Shown here: positions 30,099 through 38,326 of the stretch, piece by piece | Layout of the letters: every line of letters starts with the position of its first letter | How positions within the stretch are numbered: position 1 is the first letter of the stretch | DNA from: Marinobacter sp. LA51 | GTDB lineage: Bacteria; Pseudomonadota; Gammaproteobacteria; Pseudomonadales; Oleiphilaceae | Length of the DNA stretch: 64,000 nt | Assembly: GCF_030297175.1 (NCBI RefSeq) | Contig: NZ_AP028070.1 | Location: 2,170,001-2,234,000, forward strand | Reading direction: 5' to 3' | Notes under the pieces: model-generated | The model's input: only the letters and a program-made list of their open reading frames with translations | What the model was told of the DNA's origin: nothing | The model's database searches: none | Made by a program: the position numbers and the translations under genes

Positions 30099-30872
30099 AT
30101 GGATACCACCACCATTGTAATAATACTGGCAGCCGTCGTGGCAGTGTCGATCTTCCTGATCGTGTTAAGCCAGATGCGTGAGAAGGCCCGCATTGAGCGT
30201 GCCCGAAAGATCACCAACCAGCAGGATGCCTACAACCGTGCCAATCGACTGCTGTCGGAAATTCCCGGGCAATACCTGACATCCGATCTGAAACTGCTTT
30301 TGATCAAACGCATGGAAGAAGCTTGCGCGCAACTGACAGGCCTCAAGTCCGATCTTCCGATCAAAAAATGGCAAGAAGCGGCGCAGCAGCTGAAAGACCA
30401 GATTCAGGCCAAGCAGGACACCCGGTCTCCGGTGAAAATCGATACACCGGAAAAGGCTACCTACGTAAAGGAGCTGCTGCAGAATCTGTTCAAAATGATC
30501 GAAGACATGCACAAGAGCGGTAAGCTGGACGCCGCAACCGCCAAGAAGAACCTCAAATTCGTGCTGTTTCTGGTCCACAAGACCCACGCTGACCTGCATA
30601 TGTTTCAGGCCAGGGAATACGTCCGTCAGAACGAGATCCGAAAGGCCATCCACGCTTACCATCTCGCCAGTACTGAAATGGGCAAGTCGCGAGACAATCC
30701 GCTGGCTATGAAAGCCGTCAAGAGTTTCCGGATCCGGATCAAAGAACTTGAGGCCCTGATTGTGGAAGGAAAGGACACCGCACATACCGAGTCTCAGGCG
30801 AAGTTGGATCGGGAATGGGACACCTTCCTGCACGATGAGGAATGGAAGAAAAAGGCCGACTACGACGAGTGA
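30099..30872 (+). CDS. Single-span membrane protein with helical cytoplasmic domain, unknown
   Basis: A 257-residue protein that I do not recognise. A hydrophobic helix occupies about residues 4-25 (TTIVIILAAVVAVSIFLIVL), followed by a basic stretch REKARIERARK and a long, charged, mostly helical region with coiled-coil character to the C-terminus, rich in Lys and Glu. No catalytic motif is visible. The frame is open further upstream from a TTG, but the ATG giving MDTTTIVII is the more natural start. It ends 55 bases before the hybrid sensor kinase and may be co-transcribed with it, so an accessory role in sensing or membrane organisation is possible but unproven. Confidence 0.72.
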   Translation: MDTTTIVIILAAVVAVSIFLIVLSQMREKARIERARKITNQQDAYNRANRLLSEIPGQYLTSDLKLLLIKRMEEACAQLTGLKSDLPIKKWQEAAQQLKDQIQAKQDTRSPVKIDTPEKATYVKELLQNLFKMIEDMHKSGKLDAATAKKNLKFVLFLVHKTHADLHMFQAREYVRQNEIRKAIHAYHLASTEMGKSRDNPLAMKAVKSFRIRIKELEALIVEGKDTAHTESQAKLDREWDTFLHDEEWKKKADYDE

Positions 30873-30927
30873 CGGCTTTAGCATTCGGGCAGCGGGCGCT
30901 GCCCTGACACAGGGACAGTAAGTACTC

Positions 30928-33264
30928 GTGATCAATGGTTTCAGAAAGCGGCTTTCCTTCCGGCTGACCCGGGATACGGTGTTGATCGCCATGGCGTTGG
31001 GGCTGGTGCTTAACCTCATCCAGATCACCATCGACTACTTCAATGCCCGGGCAGCCATGGAAGAAGACGTTCACGCACTGATCGACATCAGTGTCAGTCC
31101 GGCTTCCCAGATTGCCTACAACATCGATGTCCGCCTCGCCGAAGAACTTCTGGATGGCCTTCTGCGCCACCCGGCGACGACTGACGCCAGAATCATCGAC
31201 AACGACGACCAGACGATGGCAGCTGCCAGCCAGAGCAGCCCGGATTCCCCCTACCGCTGGGCCAGCGACCTGCTGTTCGAATCAAACCGGGTGTTTAGCC
31301 AGGAACTAAGAGTGCCTCAGCTGGAGGACCTGCCGCTTGGCCGGCTCATTGTTACCATCGACACCTATCACTACGGGCTTCAATTTCTCGAACGGGCCAC
31401 GTACACGTTGATCAGCGGCCTGCTCAAAAGCCTGGCCCTCACCGCCGCCCTCCTGGGCATCTTCTATCTGGTACTGACCCGGCCGATGCTGAACGTCATC
31501 AATGCCCTTGGCGAGGTGCAGGCCAACTCACCGGAAAAGGCCCGCTTGCCCGTTCCGGCGAACCATCAGCAGGACGAAATTGGCACCATGGTGGGCATTA
31601 TCAACCGACACCTGGAAACCATGGATTCAAGTCTGGCCCAGCTGCGCTCCGCCGAGAGTGCGATGAAGGATTATTCTTCCCAGCTCGAGCGAGAGGTTGA
31701 CGATCGCACCCGTGAGATATCAGAGAAGAACGACGCCCTCCAGCGCAGCAACCGGGCTCTGATCAAGGCCAAGGAAGATGCTGTACGCAGGGCCCGGGCC
31801 AGGGCCAACTTCCTGGCCAGCATGAGCCACGAAATCCGAACACCACTTAATGGTGTGCTGGGCATGCTGGGGCTCGCCCTGGAAGGCGAGCTTGATCCCA
31901 GCCAGCGCTACCGCCTTGAGGTCGCCTTCAGTGCCGGCGAAAGTCTGCTTGGCCTGCTGAATGACATTCTCGATATCTCCAAGGTGGAAGCCGGCAAACT
32001 GAGCCTGGAGAACATCCCTTTCAATCTGCGCAACCTGATCGAGGAAGCCTCAACCCTACACGCCCAACAGGCCCGGCGAAAACACATTGACCTGGTCAAT
32101 GAAATCGACCCCCAATTGCCAGAGAGCTTTCTGGGCGATCCGACCCGCACTCGCCAGATCCTTAACAACCTGCTCAGCAATGCTATCAAGTTCACCGATG
32201 AAGGCTCGGTGCTTGTCAAAGTCAGCTACTCCGCTGGCATGCTCCGGCTTGATGTAATCGACACCGGCATTGGCATGTCTTCCGGCGGTCTGCACAAGAT
32301 ATTCTCGCCATTTTCCCAGGCTGATGCTGACACCACACGGCTCTATGGCGGAACCGGGCTGGGGCTGACCTTGTGCCGGCAACTGGTTGAACGGATGCAC
32401 GGTCGAATCATGGTGGATTCCACCGAGGGTCGCGGCACCCACTTTACCGTCACGGTGCCGCTACCGATGCACGAAGACAGTAGCCCGGATCAACTGCCCC
32501 AAGCAGCCAAAGGACTCGTGGATACTGGCGTCACCCTGGCGATCCCGGCCGACAACTCACACCGGCCAGCCATCGAGCGCCAACTTCAGGCCTGGCAGAT
32601 TCCGGTCTGGGACCTCGGGACGGAACACCGGGGAATTCTGATTACACTGATTGGACAAGACGGTATCGAGGGAGCGGTTCAGGCAGAAAACTGGCGCGGA
32701 CCGGGGCTAATTCTGGCCGATTCACTCGGAACCTCCGCACAAGGAAAATCCGACCATCCGATCCTTTCACTGCCCCTGCGCCGGGATGAACTCTATCGCT
32801 GCCTCTGCAGCGCTGTCGGCATCCTCAGCAGCGAACCTACCCTCCACAGCCCAGAAGCACTTGAACCGAAGCAAACCGCTCAATCGCTTCGGATTCTACT
32901 GGTGGAGGACAACCAGGTTAACCAACTGGTAGCCAGCAGTATTCTGAAGAAGCTGGGGCACGCGGTCGAAAGCGCTGAAAATGGCCAGCGCGCGCTCGAC
33001 GCCATGGCGGACGGGGAATTCGACCTGATCCTGATGGATTGCCAAATGCCGATTATGGACGGCTACGAAGCCACCCGGAGAATCCGGCAGAACTCGGACT
33101 GGCAAGCGGTTCCGATCATTGCCGTGACCGCCAACGTGATGCAGGGTGATCGGGACGACTGCATCACGGCCGGCATGAACGACTATGTCACCAAGCCTTA
33201 CAAGCGTGAAGAACTGCGCGCAGCCATCAACCGCTGGGCCCCGCCTCTCCCTCAAGAGCCGTAA
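30928..33264 (+). CDS. Hybrid sensor histidine kinase/response regulator (BarA/LuxQ-like)
   Basis: A 778-residue inner-membrane kinase. Order: helix 1 (about 17-36), a periplasmic sensor (37-155), helix 2 (160-184), HAMP (185-240), coiled coil, HisKA with FLASMSHEIRTPLNG (His301), HATPase with N-box NNLLSNAIKF, DTGIGM and GGTGLGL, a degenerate receiver-like region (about 530-635) lacking phosphorylation residues, and a true receiver with DLILMDCQMPIMDGYE (Asp704) and KPYKR. There is no C-terminal Hpt domain, so phosphate must pass to a separate Hpt protein. GTG start. The sensed signal is unknown and no partner regulator is adjacent. Confidence 0.92.
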   Translation: MINGFRKRLSFRLTRDTVLIAMALGLVLNLIQITIDYFNARAAMEEDVHALIDISVSPASQIAYNIDVRLAEELLDGLLRHPATTDARIIDNDDQTMAAASQSSPDSPYRWASDLLFESNRVFSQELRVPQLEDLPLGRLIVTIDTYHYGLQFLERATYTLISGLLKSLALTAALLGIFYLVLTRPMLNVINALGEVQANSPEKARLPVPANHQQDEIGTMVGIINRHLETMDSSLAQLRSAESAMKDYSSQLEREVDDRTREISEKNDALQRSNRALIKAKEDAVRRARARANFLASMSHEIRTPLNGVLGMLGLALEGELDPSQRYRLEVAFSAGESLLGLLNDILDISKVEAGKLSLENIPFNLRNLIEEASTLHAQQARRKHIDLVNEIDPQLPESFLGDPTRTRQILNNLLSNAIKFTDEGSVLVKVSYSAGMLRLDVIDTGIGMSSGGLHKIFSPFSQADADTTRLYGGTGLGLTLCRQLVERMHGRIMVDSTEGRGTHFTVTVPLPMHEDSSPDQLPQAAKGLVDTGVTLAIPADNSHRPAIERQLQAWQIPVWDLGTEHRGILITLIGQDGIEGAVQAENWRGPGLILADSLGTSAQGKSDHPILSLPLRRDELYRCLCSAVGILSSEPTLHSPEALEPKQTAQSLRILLVEDNQVNQLVASSILKKLGHAVESAENGQRALDAMADGEFDLILMDCQMPIMDGYEATRRIRQNSDWQAVPIIAVTANVMQGDRDDCITAGMNDYVTKPYKREELRAAINRWAPPLPQEP

Positions 33265-33694
33265 GCACCGCCCGCAATTCCTGGCGCAGCGCTTGCAGCC
33301 TTTCCGGCTGGAGCGCTACACCGCAGAGCAACTTTTGTGGCACGGACCTGGCCTGCTCCTGCAACGCCCAGCCGGCGTCGGTCAGCGCCAGAGTTACCAC
33401 CCGCTCATCCTGGCTAATGCGCTGACGATTCAGCAGCCCACGCTCTTCAAGACGCTTCAGCAGCGGGGTCAGTGTGCCCGAATCCAGCCGCAATCGCCGA
33501 CCAATATCGGACACCCGGGTCTGCGCGCCCGACTGCCCTTCCTCCCAGAGTACCAGCATCACCAGATACTGCGGATAAGTCAGATCCAAATCTGCCAGCA
33601 GCGGCCGGTATCGGGCTGTTACCGCTCTATTGGCGGCGTAGAGCGCAAAGCAGACCTGGTTGTCGAGCGACAGCGCGTCGTCCGGCTTGGTCAT
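33227..33694 (-). CDS. ohrR: MarR family organic-peroxide regulator OhrR
   Basis: A 155-residue winged-helix repressor. The N-terminal LDNQVCFALYAA carries the reactive cysteine at residue 15, the same position as the sensing Cys of Bacillus OhrR; the DNA-binding part includes LRLDSGTLTPLLKRLEERGL and the wing DERVVTLALT. No second conserved cysteine of the two-Cys OhrR type is obvious except one near residue 124. It lies 2 bases after the glutathione peroxidase gene and is co-transcribed, so it probably represses its own operon. Its end overlaps the convergent sensor kinase by 38 bases. Confidence 0.9.
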   Translation of the reverse strand: MTKPDDALSLDNQVCFALYAANRAVTARYRPLLADLDLTYPQYLVMLVLWEEGQSGAQTRVSDIGRRLRLDSGTLTPLLKRLEERGLLNRQRISQDERVVTLALTDAGWALQEQARSVPQKLLCGVALQPERLQALRQELRAVLTALEGEAGPSG

Positions 33695-33696
33695 GG

Positions 33697-34200
33697 CTAC
33701 AGCAGCTTCTCAATGTCTTTGCGGATGTCCTGCGGCTTCGCGGTCGGCGGGTAGCGCCGGATCACCTGACCGTCCCGGCCAACCAGGAATTTGGTAAAGT
33801 TCCACTTCACCTTTTCCGATCCCATCAGGCCCTTGGCTTCGCTCTTCAGGAACTGGAACAGCGGATGGGTGCCATCGCCATTCACTTCAATCTTCGAGAA
33901 CATCGGGAAATCCACGCCATAATTCAGGCTGCAGAATTCGCTGATGGCATCGTCTTTGCCCGGATCCTGATTCAGAAACTGGTTGCACGGGAACCCAAGC
34001 ACCTCCAGACCACGCTCGCCCAACTCTGAGTGCAGGCCCTGCAGGCCCTCGAACTGAGGCGTAAACCCGCACTTGCTGGCCGTATTCACGATCAGAAGCA
34101 CCTTGCCACGGTAATCCGCCAGGCTTTTCTCGTTGCCCTTGATGTCTCGAGCGGTAAAGTCGTAAACGCTGGTTGCTGACACAACAGTCTCCTTCGCCAT
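33697..34200 (-). CDS. Glutathione peroxidase family thiol peroxidase
   Basis: A 167-residue peroxidase of the GPx/BtuE type, reducing hydroperoxides with a thiol. The catalytic cysteine is in NTASKCGFTPQ (Cys44), with the FPCNQF motif (about 70-75) and the tryptophan of KWNFTKFLV completing the active site; Cys72 or Cys90 may serve as resolving cysteine, implying thioredoxin rather than glutathione as reductant. It heads an operon with ohrR, where OhrR more usually accompanies ohr, so organic peroxide induction is likely. Confidence 0.93.
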   Translation of the reverse strand: MAKETVVSATSVYDFTARDIKGNEKSLADYRGKVLLIVNTASKCGFTPQFEGLQGLHSELGERGLEVLGFPCNQFLNQDPGKDDAISEFCSLNYGVDFPMFSKIEVNGDGTHPLFQFLKSEAKGLMGSEKVKWNFTKFLVGRDGQVIRRYPPTAKPQDIRKDIEKLL

Positions 34201-34207
34201 TGCTGGT

Positions 34208-34238
34208 TTTAATTTTTCGAAATTAAATTGTGCACAAT
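34208..34238. promoter_or_regulatory. Operator candidates upstream of gpx-ohrR
   Basis: Two perfect inverted repeats abut: TTTAATTT-TTCG-AAATTAAA at 34208-34227 and ATTGTGCACAAT at 34227-34238, starting 8 bases before the peroxidase start codon. Their A+T-rich dyads resemble MarR/OhrR boxes. They are the likely site of autoregulation, though binding is inferred. Confidence 0.6.
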
Positions 34239-34439
34239 GCTTCTTGAAAAGCCAAGGAATGGATGCGATTCCGGCCCCAAACCTGAGACAGAACTTCAGG
34301 ATTAACCGCTAAATCTGCCTTAACCTGCCACAATTCATCATAATTTCCCTGTTGCCGCCGCCCCTCGCTCCGCTAGAATGAAAAGCCATTAACTGACTGT
34401 TTTATTTTTACGAATTCAGACCAAGGAAACCTGGGCCTT

Positions 34440-35654
34440 ATGCAGAACTACTACAAATCCGCCAAGCTGGATAACGTGTGCTATGAAATTCGTGGCGTAG
34501 TTCTGCGGGAAGCACGTCGACTGGAAGAGGAAGGCCACCGGGTGCTCAAACTGAACATCGGCAACCCGGCAGCGTTTGAGCTGGATGTTCCAGAGGAAAT
34601 CCAGCAGGACGTAATCTACAACATGCACCAGGCTCAGGGTTATGTGGAATCCAAGGGCCTGTTCTCGGCGCGCAAGGCAGTCATGCACTACTGCCAGCAG
34701 CGCGGCATCGACAAAGTCGACATCGACGATATCTTCCTCGGCAACGGCGTCAGCGAGCTTATCGTGATGTCGATGCAGGCGATGCTGAACACCGGCGATG
34801 AGGTGCTCATTCCGGCTCCGGACTACCCGCTCTGGACGGCTGCCGTCACCCTGTCGAGTGGCAAACCCGTACACTACCGGTGCGATGAACAGCAAAACTG
34901 GTTTCCGGACATCGACGATATCCGGAAAAAGATCACCCGCCGGACCCGCGCCATTGTCCTGATCAACCCCAACAACCCTACCGGGGCAGTTTATACCCGG
35001 GAGCTGCTGGAACAGGTGATCGAACTAGCGCGCCAGCACAACCTGATCGTGCTGTCGGACGAAATCTACGACAAAATCCTCTACGACGGCACGGTGCACG
35101 TGTCCACCGCCGCACTGGCCGATGACGTGCTGTTTTTCACCTACAACGGCCTGTCGAAAAACTACCGGGCCGCCGGCTATCGCTCGGGCTGGATGATCAT
35201 CAGTGGCGCCAAGCACCGGGCCACAGACCTGATCGAAGGCATCGAGATGCTCTCCAATATGCGTCTTTGCGCCAACGTGCCAGCGCAACTGGCGATCCAG
35301 ACTGCCCTGGGTGGTTATCAATCAATCAATGATCTGGTCGCCCCGGGTGGACGGCTGTACGAACAGCGCGAGACAGCCTGGCGTATGCTTAATGACATCC
35401 CCGGCGTCAGCTGCGTGAAACCGCAGGGCGCCCTGTATCTGTTCCCGAAACTGGACCCCAAGCATTTCCCGATCGTAAACGATGAAAAGCTGGTGCTGGA
35501 CCTACTACTGCAGGAAAGAATCCTGCTGGTACAGGGCTCGGCGTTCAACATCGACGACAAGCAGCACCTGCGGGTTGTATTCCTGCCACGGGAAGACGCC
35601 CTGGAAGATGCCATGTCCCGCCTGGGTAGCTTTCTCGGTAACTATCAGCAATAA
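34440..35654 (+). CDS. alaA: Alanine-synthesising aminotransferase AlaA
   Basis: Class I pyridoxal-phosphate aminotransferase of 404 residues, making alanine from pyruvate and glutamate. It starts MQNYYKSAKLDNVCYEIRG, closely similar to E. coli AlaA (YfbQ), and has NIGNPAAF, INPNNPTGAVY, DEIYDKILYDG and the PLP-lysine in NGLSKNYRAAGYRSGW (about Lys240). Length agrees with the family. It precedes a small conserved gene by 8 bases, suggesting an operon. Confidence 0.95.
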   Translation: MQNYYKSAKLDNVCYEIRGVVLREARRLEEEGHRVLKLNIGNPAAFELDVPEEIQQDVIYNMHQAQGYVESKGLFSARKAVMHYCQQRGIDKVDIDDIFLGNGVSELIVMSMQAMLNTGDEVLIPAPDYPLWTAAVTLSSGKPVHYRCDEQQNWFPDIDDIRKKITRRTRAIVLINPNNPTGAVYTRELLEQVIELARQHNLIVLSDEIYDKILYDGTVHVSTAALADDVLFFTYNGLSKNYRAAGYRSGWMIISGAKHRATDLIEGIEMLSNMRLCANVPAQLAIQTALGGYQSINDLVAPGGRLYEQRETAWRMLNDIPGVSCVKPQGALYLFPKLDPKHFPIVNDEKLVLDLLLQERILLVQGSAFNIDDKQHLRVVFLPREDALEDAMSRLGSFLGNYQQ

Positions 35655-35662
35655 GGTTTTTC

Positions 35663-36130
35663 ATGGCCGACATTCACGTTGAGGAATTCTACAAGGACGT
35701 CGCCATTGCGCTGGTCCAGCTTTATGGCGCCTTCCCCCGCCGGGTCAATCTGTTCGTCGAGGACATAGCCGGCCCGGATGAGCCGGATGAGTTCGGACTG
35801 CACAGCAAACGCCACATGGCCTGCTTTGGAGCCCTGCTGTGGCTCCAGGAAGAAGGTTTATTGCGCTATGTGGACACCATCCGGCAAGAGGCCCTGGACC
35901 AGGCGGTGCTCAGCCATGCCGCATTCGTTCGGCTGAGTGCTCCGGCGCCGGCGTCGTTGAACCAATTGGTGACGCCGTCGTCCCAGACGAGCGACGGACA
36001 GCTGCCAGCGTCGGTCCAGCAGGACCTGTCGACCTACATCCATCTGATTCGCACGGCGCTTAAATCCGGCCATTCCGGGCGCATCAGTCAAATCGTTCAA
36101 GCCACGTTTTTTGCTGATCGCAACGGTTAA
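35663..36130 (+). CDS. Conserved hypothetical protein
   Basis: A 155-residue soluble protein I cannot assign. The N-terminal half (DVAIALVQLYGAFPRRVNLFV, then HSKRHMACFGALLWLQEEGLL and QEALDQAVLSHAAFVRLS) looks like a compact helical or winged-helix fold. A short Pro/Ser-rich linker and a C-terminal helical part (STYIHLIRTALKSGHSGRISQIV) follow. No signal peptide, cysteine motif or catalytic signature is seen. It lies 8 bases after alaA and upstream of htpX. Confidence 0.7.
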   Translation: MADIHVEEFYKDVAIALVQLYGAFPRRVNLFVEDIAGPDEPDEFGLHSKRHMACFGALLWLQEEGLLRYVDTIRQEALDQAVLSHAAFVRLSAPAPASLNQLVTPSSQTSDGQLPASVQQDLSTYIHLIRTALKSGHSGRISQIVQATFFADRNG

Positions 36131-36225
36131 ATTCAGCGGCAGGTATTGAAGCCGTGAACTGCGACCCTATATTCCGGTCTTAAGCACGGCTTCAAAGTGT
36201 TCGATAGACAATTCAGGGATTTAAT

Positions 36226-37107
36226 ATGCGGATTCTGTTGTTTCTGGCCACCAACCTTGCGGTCATCCTGGTCGCGAGTTTCACGCTAAGACTGCTTGGC
36301 GTCGACAGCTACCTCTCCCAGCACGGCATTCAATACGGACCGCTGCTGGCATTTGCCGCAGTCTTCGGCTTTGCCGGCGCCATCATTTCGCTACTGATTT
36401 CAAAGCCCATGGCGAAGTGGAGCACCAAGGCCAAGATCATCGAATCTCCGCGCACGCCGGCAGAACGCTGGCTAATGGAGACGGTGGCGGACCTGGCCAA
36501 GAATGCCGGCATCGGCATGCCGGATGTCGCTATTTTCCCGGCTTCACAGTCGAACGCCTTTGCCACCGGCTGGAACAAGAACGATGCACTGGTAGCAGTC
36601 AGTGAGGGGCTTCTGCACCGATTCAACAAAGACGAAATCCGTGCGGTACTGGGGCATGAAATTGGCCACGTGGCCAACGGCGACATGGTTACCCTCGCAC
36701 TGATCCAGGGGGTGGTGAACACCTTCGTGATCTTCGCCTCCCGGGTAATCGGTTCGTTCGTCGACCGGGTCATCTTCAAGAACGAGAGTGGCCACGGCAT
36801 CGGCTTCTTCGTGGTCAGCATTGCCGCCGAAATCGTCCTGGGCATTCTGGCCAGCACCATTGTGTTCTGGTTCTCCCGGCGGCGAGAGTTCCGGGCTGAC
36901 ATTGCTGGCGCACAGCTGGCCGGGCGATCGGCCATGATCAGCGCGCTGGCCAGACTGAAACAGGAAAGTGAGATGCCGGATCAAATGCCGGATACGCTGC
37001 AGGCCTTCGGTATTAACCGGGGCGCCAGGGGCGGACTTAGTGCCCTGTTCATGACCCATCCACCGCTGGAGGACCGGATTCAGGCCCTCAAGCAGGCGGG
37101 GCTCTAA
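36226..37107 (+). CDS. htpX: Heat-shock membrane protease HtpX
   Basis: Inner-membrane zinc metalloprotease (M48B) that degrades damaged membrane proteins alongside FtsH. The 293 residues have two N-terminal helices (about 5-22 and 32-52), the zinc-binding HEIGH motif near residue 144, two further helices around 160-180 and 195-215, and the third zinc ligand in the [14 protein letters not shown] stretch. Full length. The 95-base gap upstream can hold its own promoter, and a strong terminator follows. Confidence 0.96.
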   Translation: MRILLFLATNLAVILVASFTLRLLGVDSYLSQHGIQYGPLLAFAAVFGFAGAIISLLISKPMAKWSTKAKIIESPRTPAERWLMETVADLAKNAGIGMPDVAIFPASQSNAFATGWNKNDALVAVSEGLLHRFNKDEIRAVLGHEIGHVANGDMVTLALIQGVVNTFVIFASRVIGSFVDRVIFKNESGHGIGFFVVSIAAEIVLGILASTIVFWFSRRREFRADIAGAQLAGRSAMISALARLKQESEMPDQMPDTLQAFGINRGARGGLSALFMTHPPLEDRIQALKQAGL

Positions 37108-37109
37108 AC

Positions 37110-37141
37110 AAAAAAGCCGGGGCAAATGCCCCGGCTTTTTT
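37110..37141. terminator. Bidirectional terminator between htpX and pdxB
   Basis: A perfect GCCGGGGC/GCCCCGGC stem around AAAT, flanked by A6 and T6. It lies 2 bases after the htpX stop and serves the convergent pdxB gene too. Confidence 0.93.
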
Positions 37142-37154
37142 ATGGGTCGATCAA

Positions 37155-38309
37155 TCAGATTTTCAGCTTGAATCCGATGGCCCGAAAGCTGTCTTGCAGC
37201 GATTTGCTCGTGCCCTTCAGCTGTACTTTCAAGCTGGAGCACTCGCGGCGCACCGGATAATCCCGGCGCAACTGGTCGAACGCAGCAGCCCGCTCCTGGT
37301 CTGATCCCTGCATCGCTATCCGCAATCGGGCGTCGTCCTGGCGTGGGTCGTAACAAGCCCGCAGCGCAATTTTGATCGCGTCGTCTTCGTCAGCCGCACT
37401 GGTAAAGGACACCTTGCTCAACGCCGGCTCAGGCAAAAACTGCCCTGCCTGCTTGCGCACCGGAAACCCCAGGTAACGGCTCAAGGCCCGGTAGATCATC
37501 TCAGTGCCCTGTACCTTGCCTTCGAGGCTGTAACCGGCAATGTGCGGAGTCGCCAGCCAGACCTGCTGGACCAGCTCCGGATCGATCGCGGGCTCGCCCT
37601 CCCAGACATCAAGCGCCACCACCGGTGTGCTGGCCTGAGACAACCGGGTCTTCAGGGCCTGGGTATCGATTACCTCGCCCCGTCCGGCATTGATCAACAG
37701 CTGGTCGGCCGACAGACCCTCCAGCTCATCGGCGCCCACCATGTGATGGGTGGCATGAGGCTGATTCCGGGTCAGCGGGGTATGGAGGGTGACCACATCG
37801 CAGGTCAGGGCTTCGTCCAGGGATACAAACGGGGTATCGGACTCGTTTTCAAGCTCGGCCCGGGGCGGATCGCACAGGCGCACATCGAAGCCAAGCCGCT
37901 CAAGTTTGCGGGCCAGCTCGCTGCCAACATTGCCAACACCGACAATGCCAACACTCAGCCGGGTCCAGTCCGCCAGTCCGCGCCGCTCGGCGTGCACCGA
38001 CAGCACCGACAGCACGTACTCCACCACACTGTTGGCATTGCAACCGGGGGCGGCAGAAAAACGAATGCCGTTGCGCGCCAGCCACTCCTCGTCGACATGA
38101 TCAGTGCCAATGGTCGCCGTGCCTACAAAGCGGACCTTGCTGCCTTCCAGTAGCTCAGGTCCGACCCGGGTCACCGAGCGGACCAGCAAGACTTCAGCGT
38201 CACGAACGTCGCTGGCCGTCATGGTGCGGCCAGACACCCGTCGGATTTCACCGATTTCTCCGAAGAAGGAATCCAGTAATGGAATGTTTTCGTCAGCTAC
38301 GATCAACAT
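37155..38309 (-). CDS. pdxB: Erythronate-4-phosphate dehydrogenase
   Basis: Second enzyme of the DXP-dependent pyridoxal phosphate route, oxidising 4-phosphoerythronate. The 384-residue 2-hydroxyacid dehydrogenase starts MLIVADENIPLLDSFFGEIG and has the NAD-binding VGIVGVGNVGSELARKLE, INAGRGEVID and the catalytic histidine in ATPHIAGYSLEGK. A C-terminal dimerisation domain of about 90 residues is present, as in true PdxB. It follows rhlB by 17 bases on the same strand. Confidence 0.95.
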   Translation of the reverse strand: MLIVADENIPLLDSFFGEIGEIRRVSGRTMTASDVRDAEVLLVRSVTRVGPELLEGSKVRFVGTATIGTDHVDEEWLARNGIRFSAAPGCNANSVVEYVLSVLSVHAERRGLADWTRLSVGIVGVGNVGSELARKLERLGFDVRLCDPPRAELENESDTPFVSLDEALTCDVVTLHTPLTRNQPHATHHMVGADELEGLSADQLLINAGRGEVIDTQALKTRLSQASTPVVALDVWEGEPAIDPELVQQVWLATPHIAGYSLEGKVQGTEMIYRALSRYLGFPVRKQAGQFLPEPALSKVSFTSAADEDDAIKIALRACYDPRQDDARLRIAMQGSDQERAAAFDQLRRDYPVRRECSSLKVQLKGTSKSLQDSFRAIGFKLKI

Positions 38310-38326
38310 GATGTCGTCCGGTCCTG

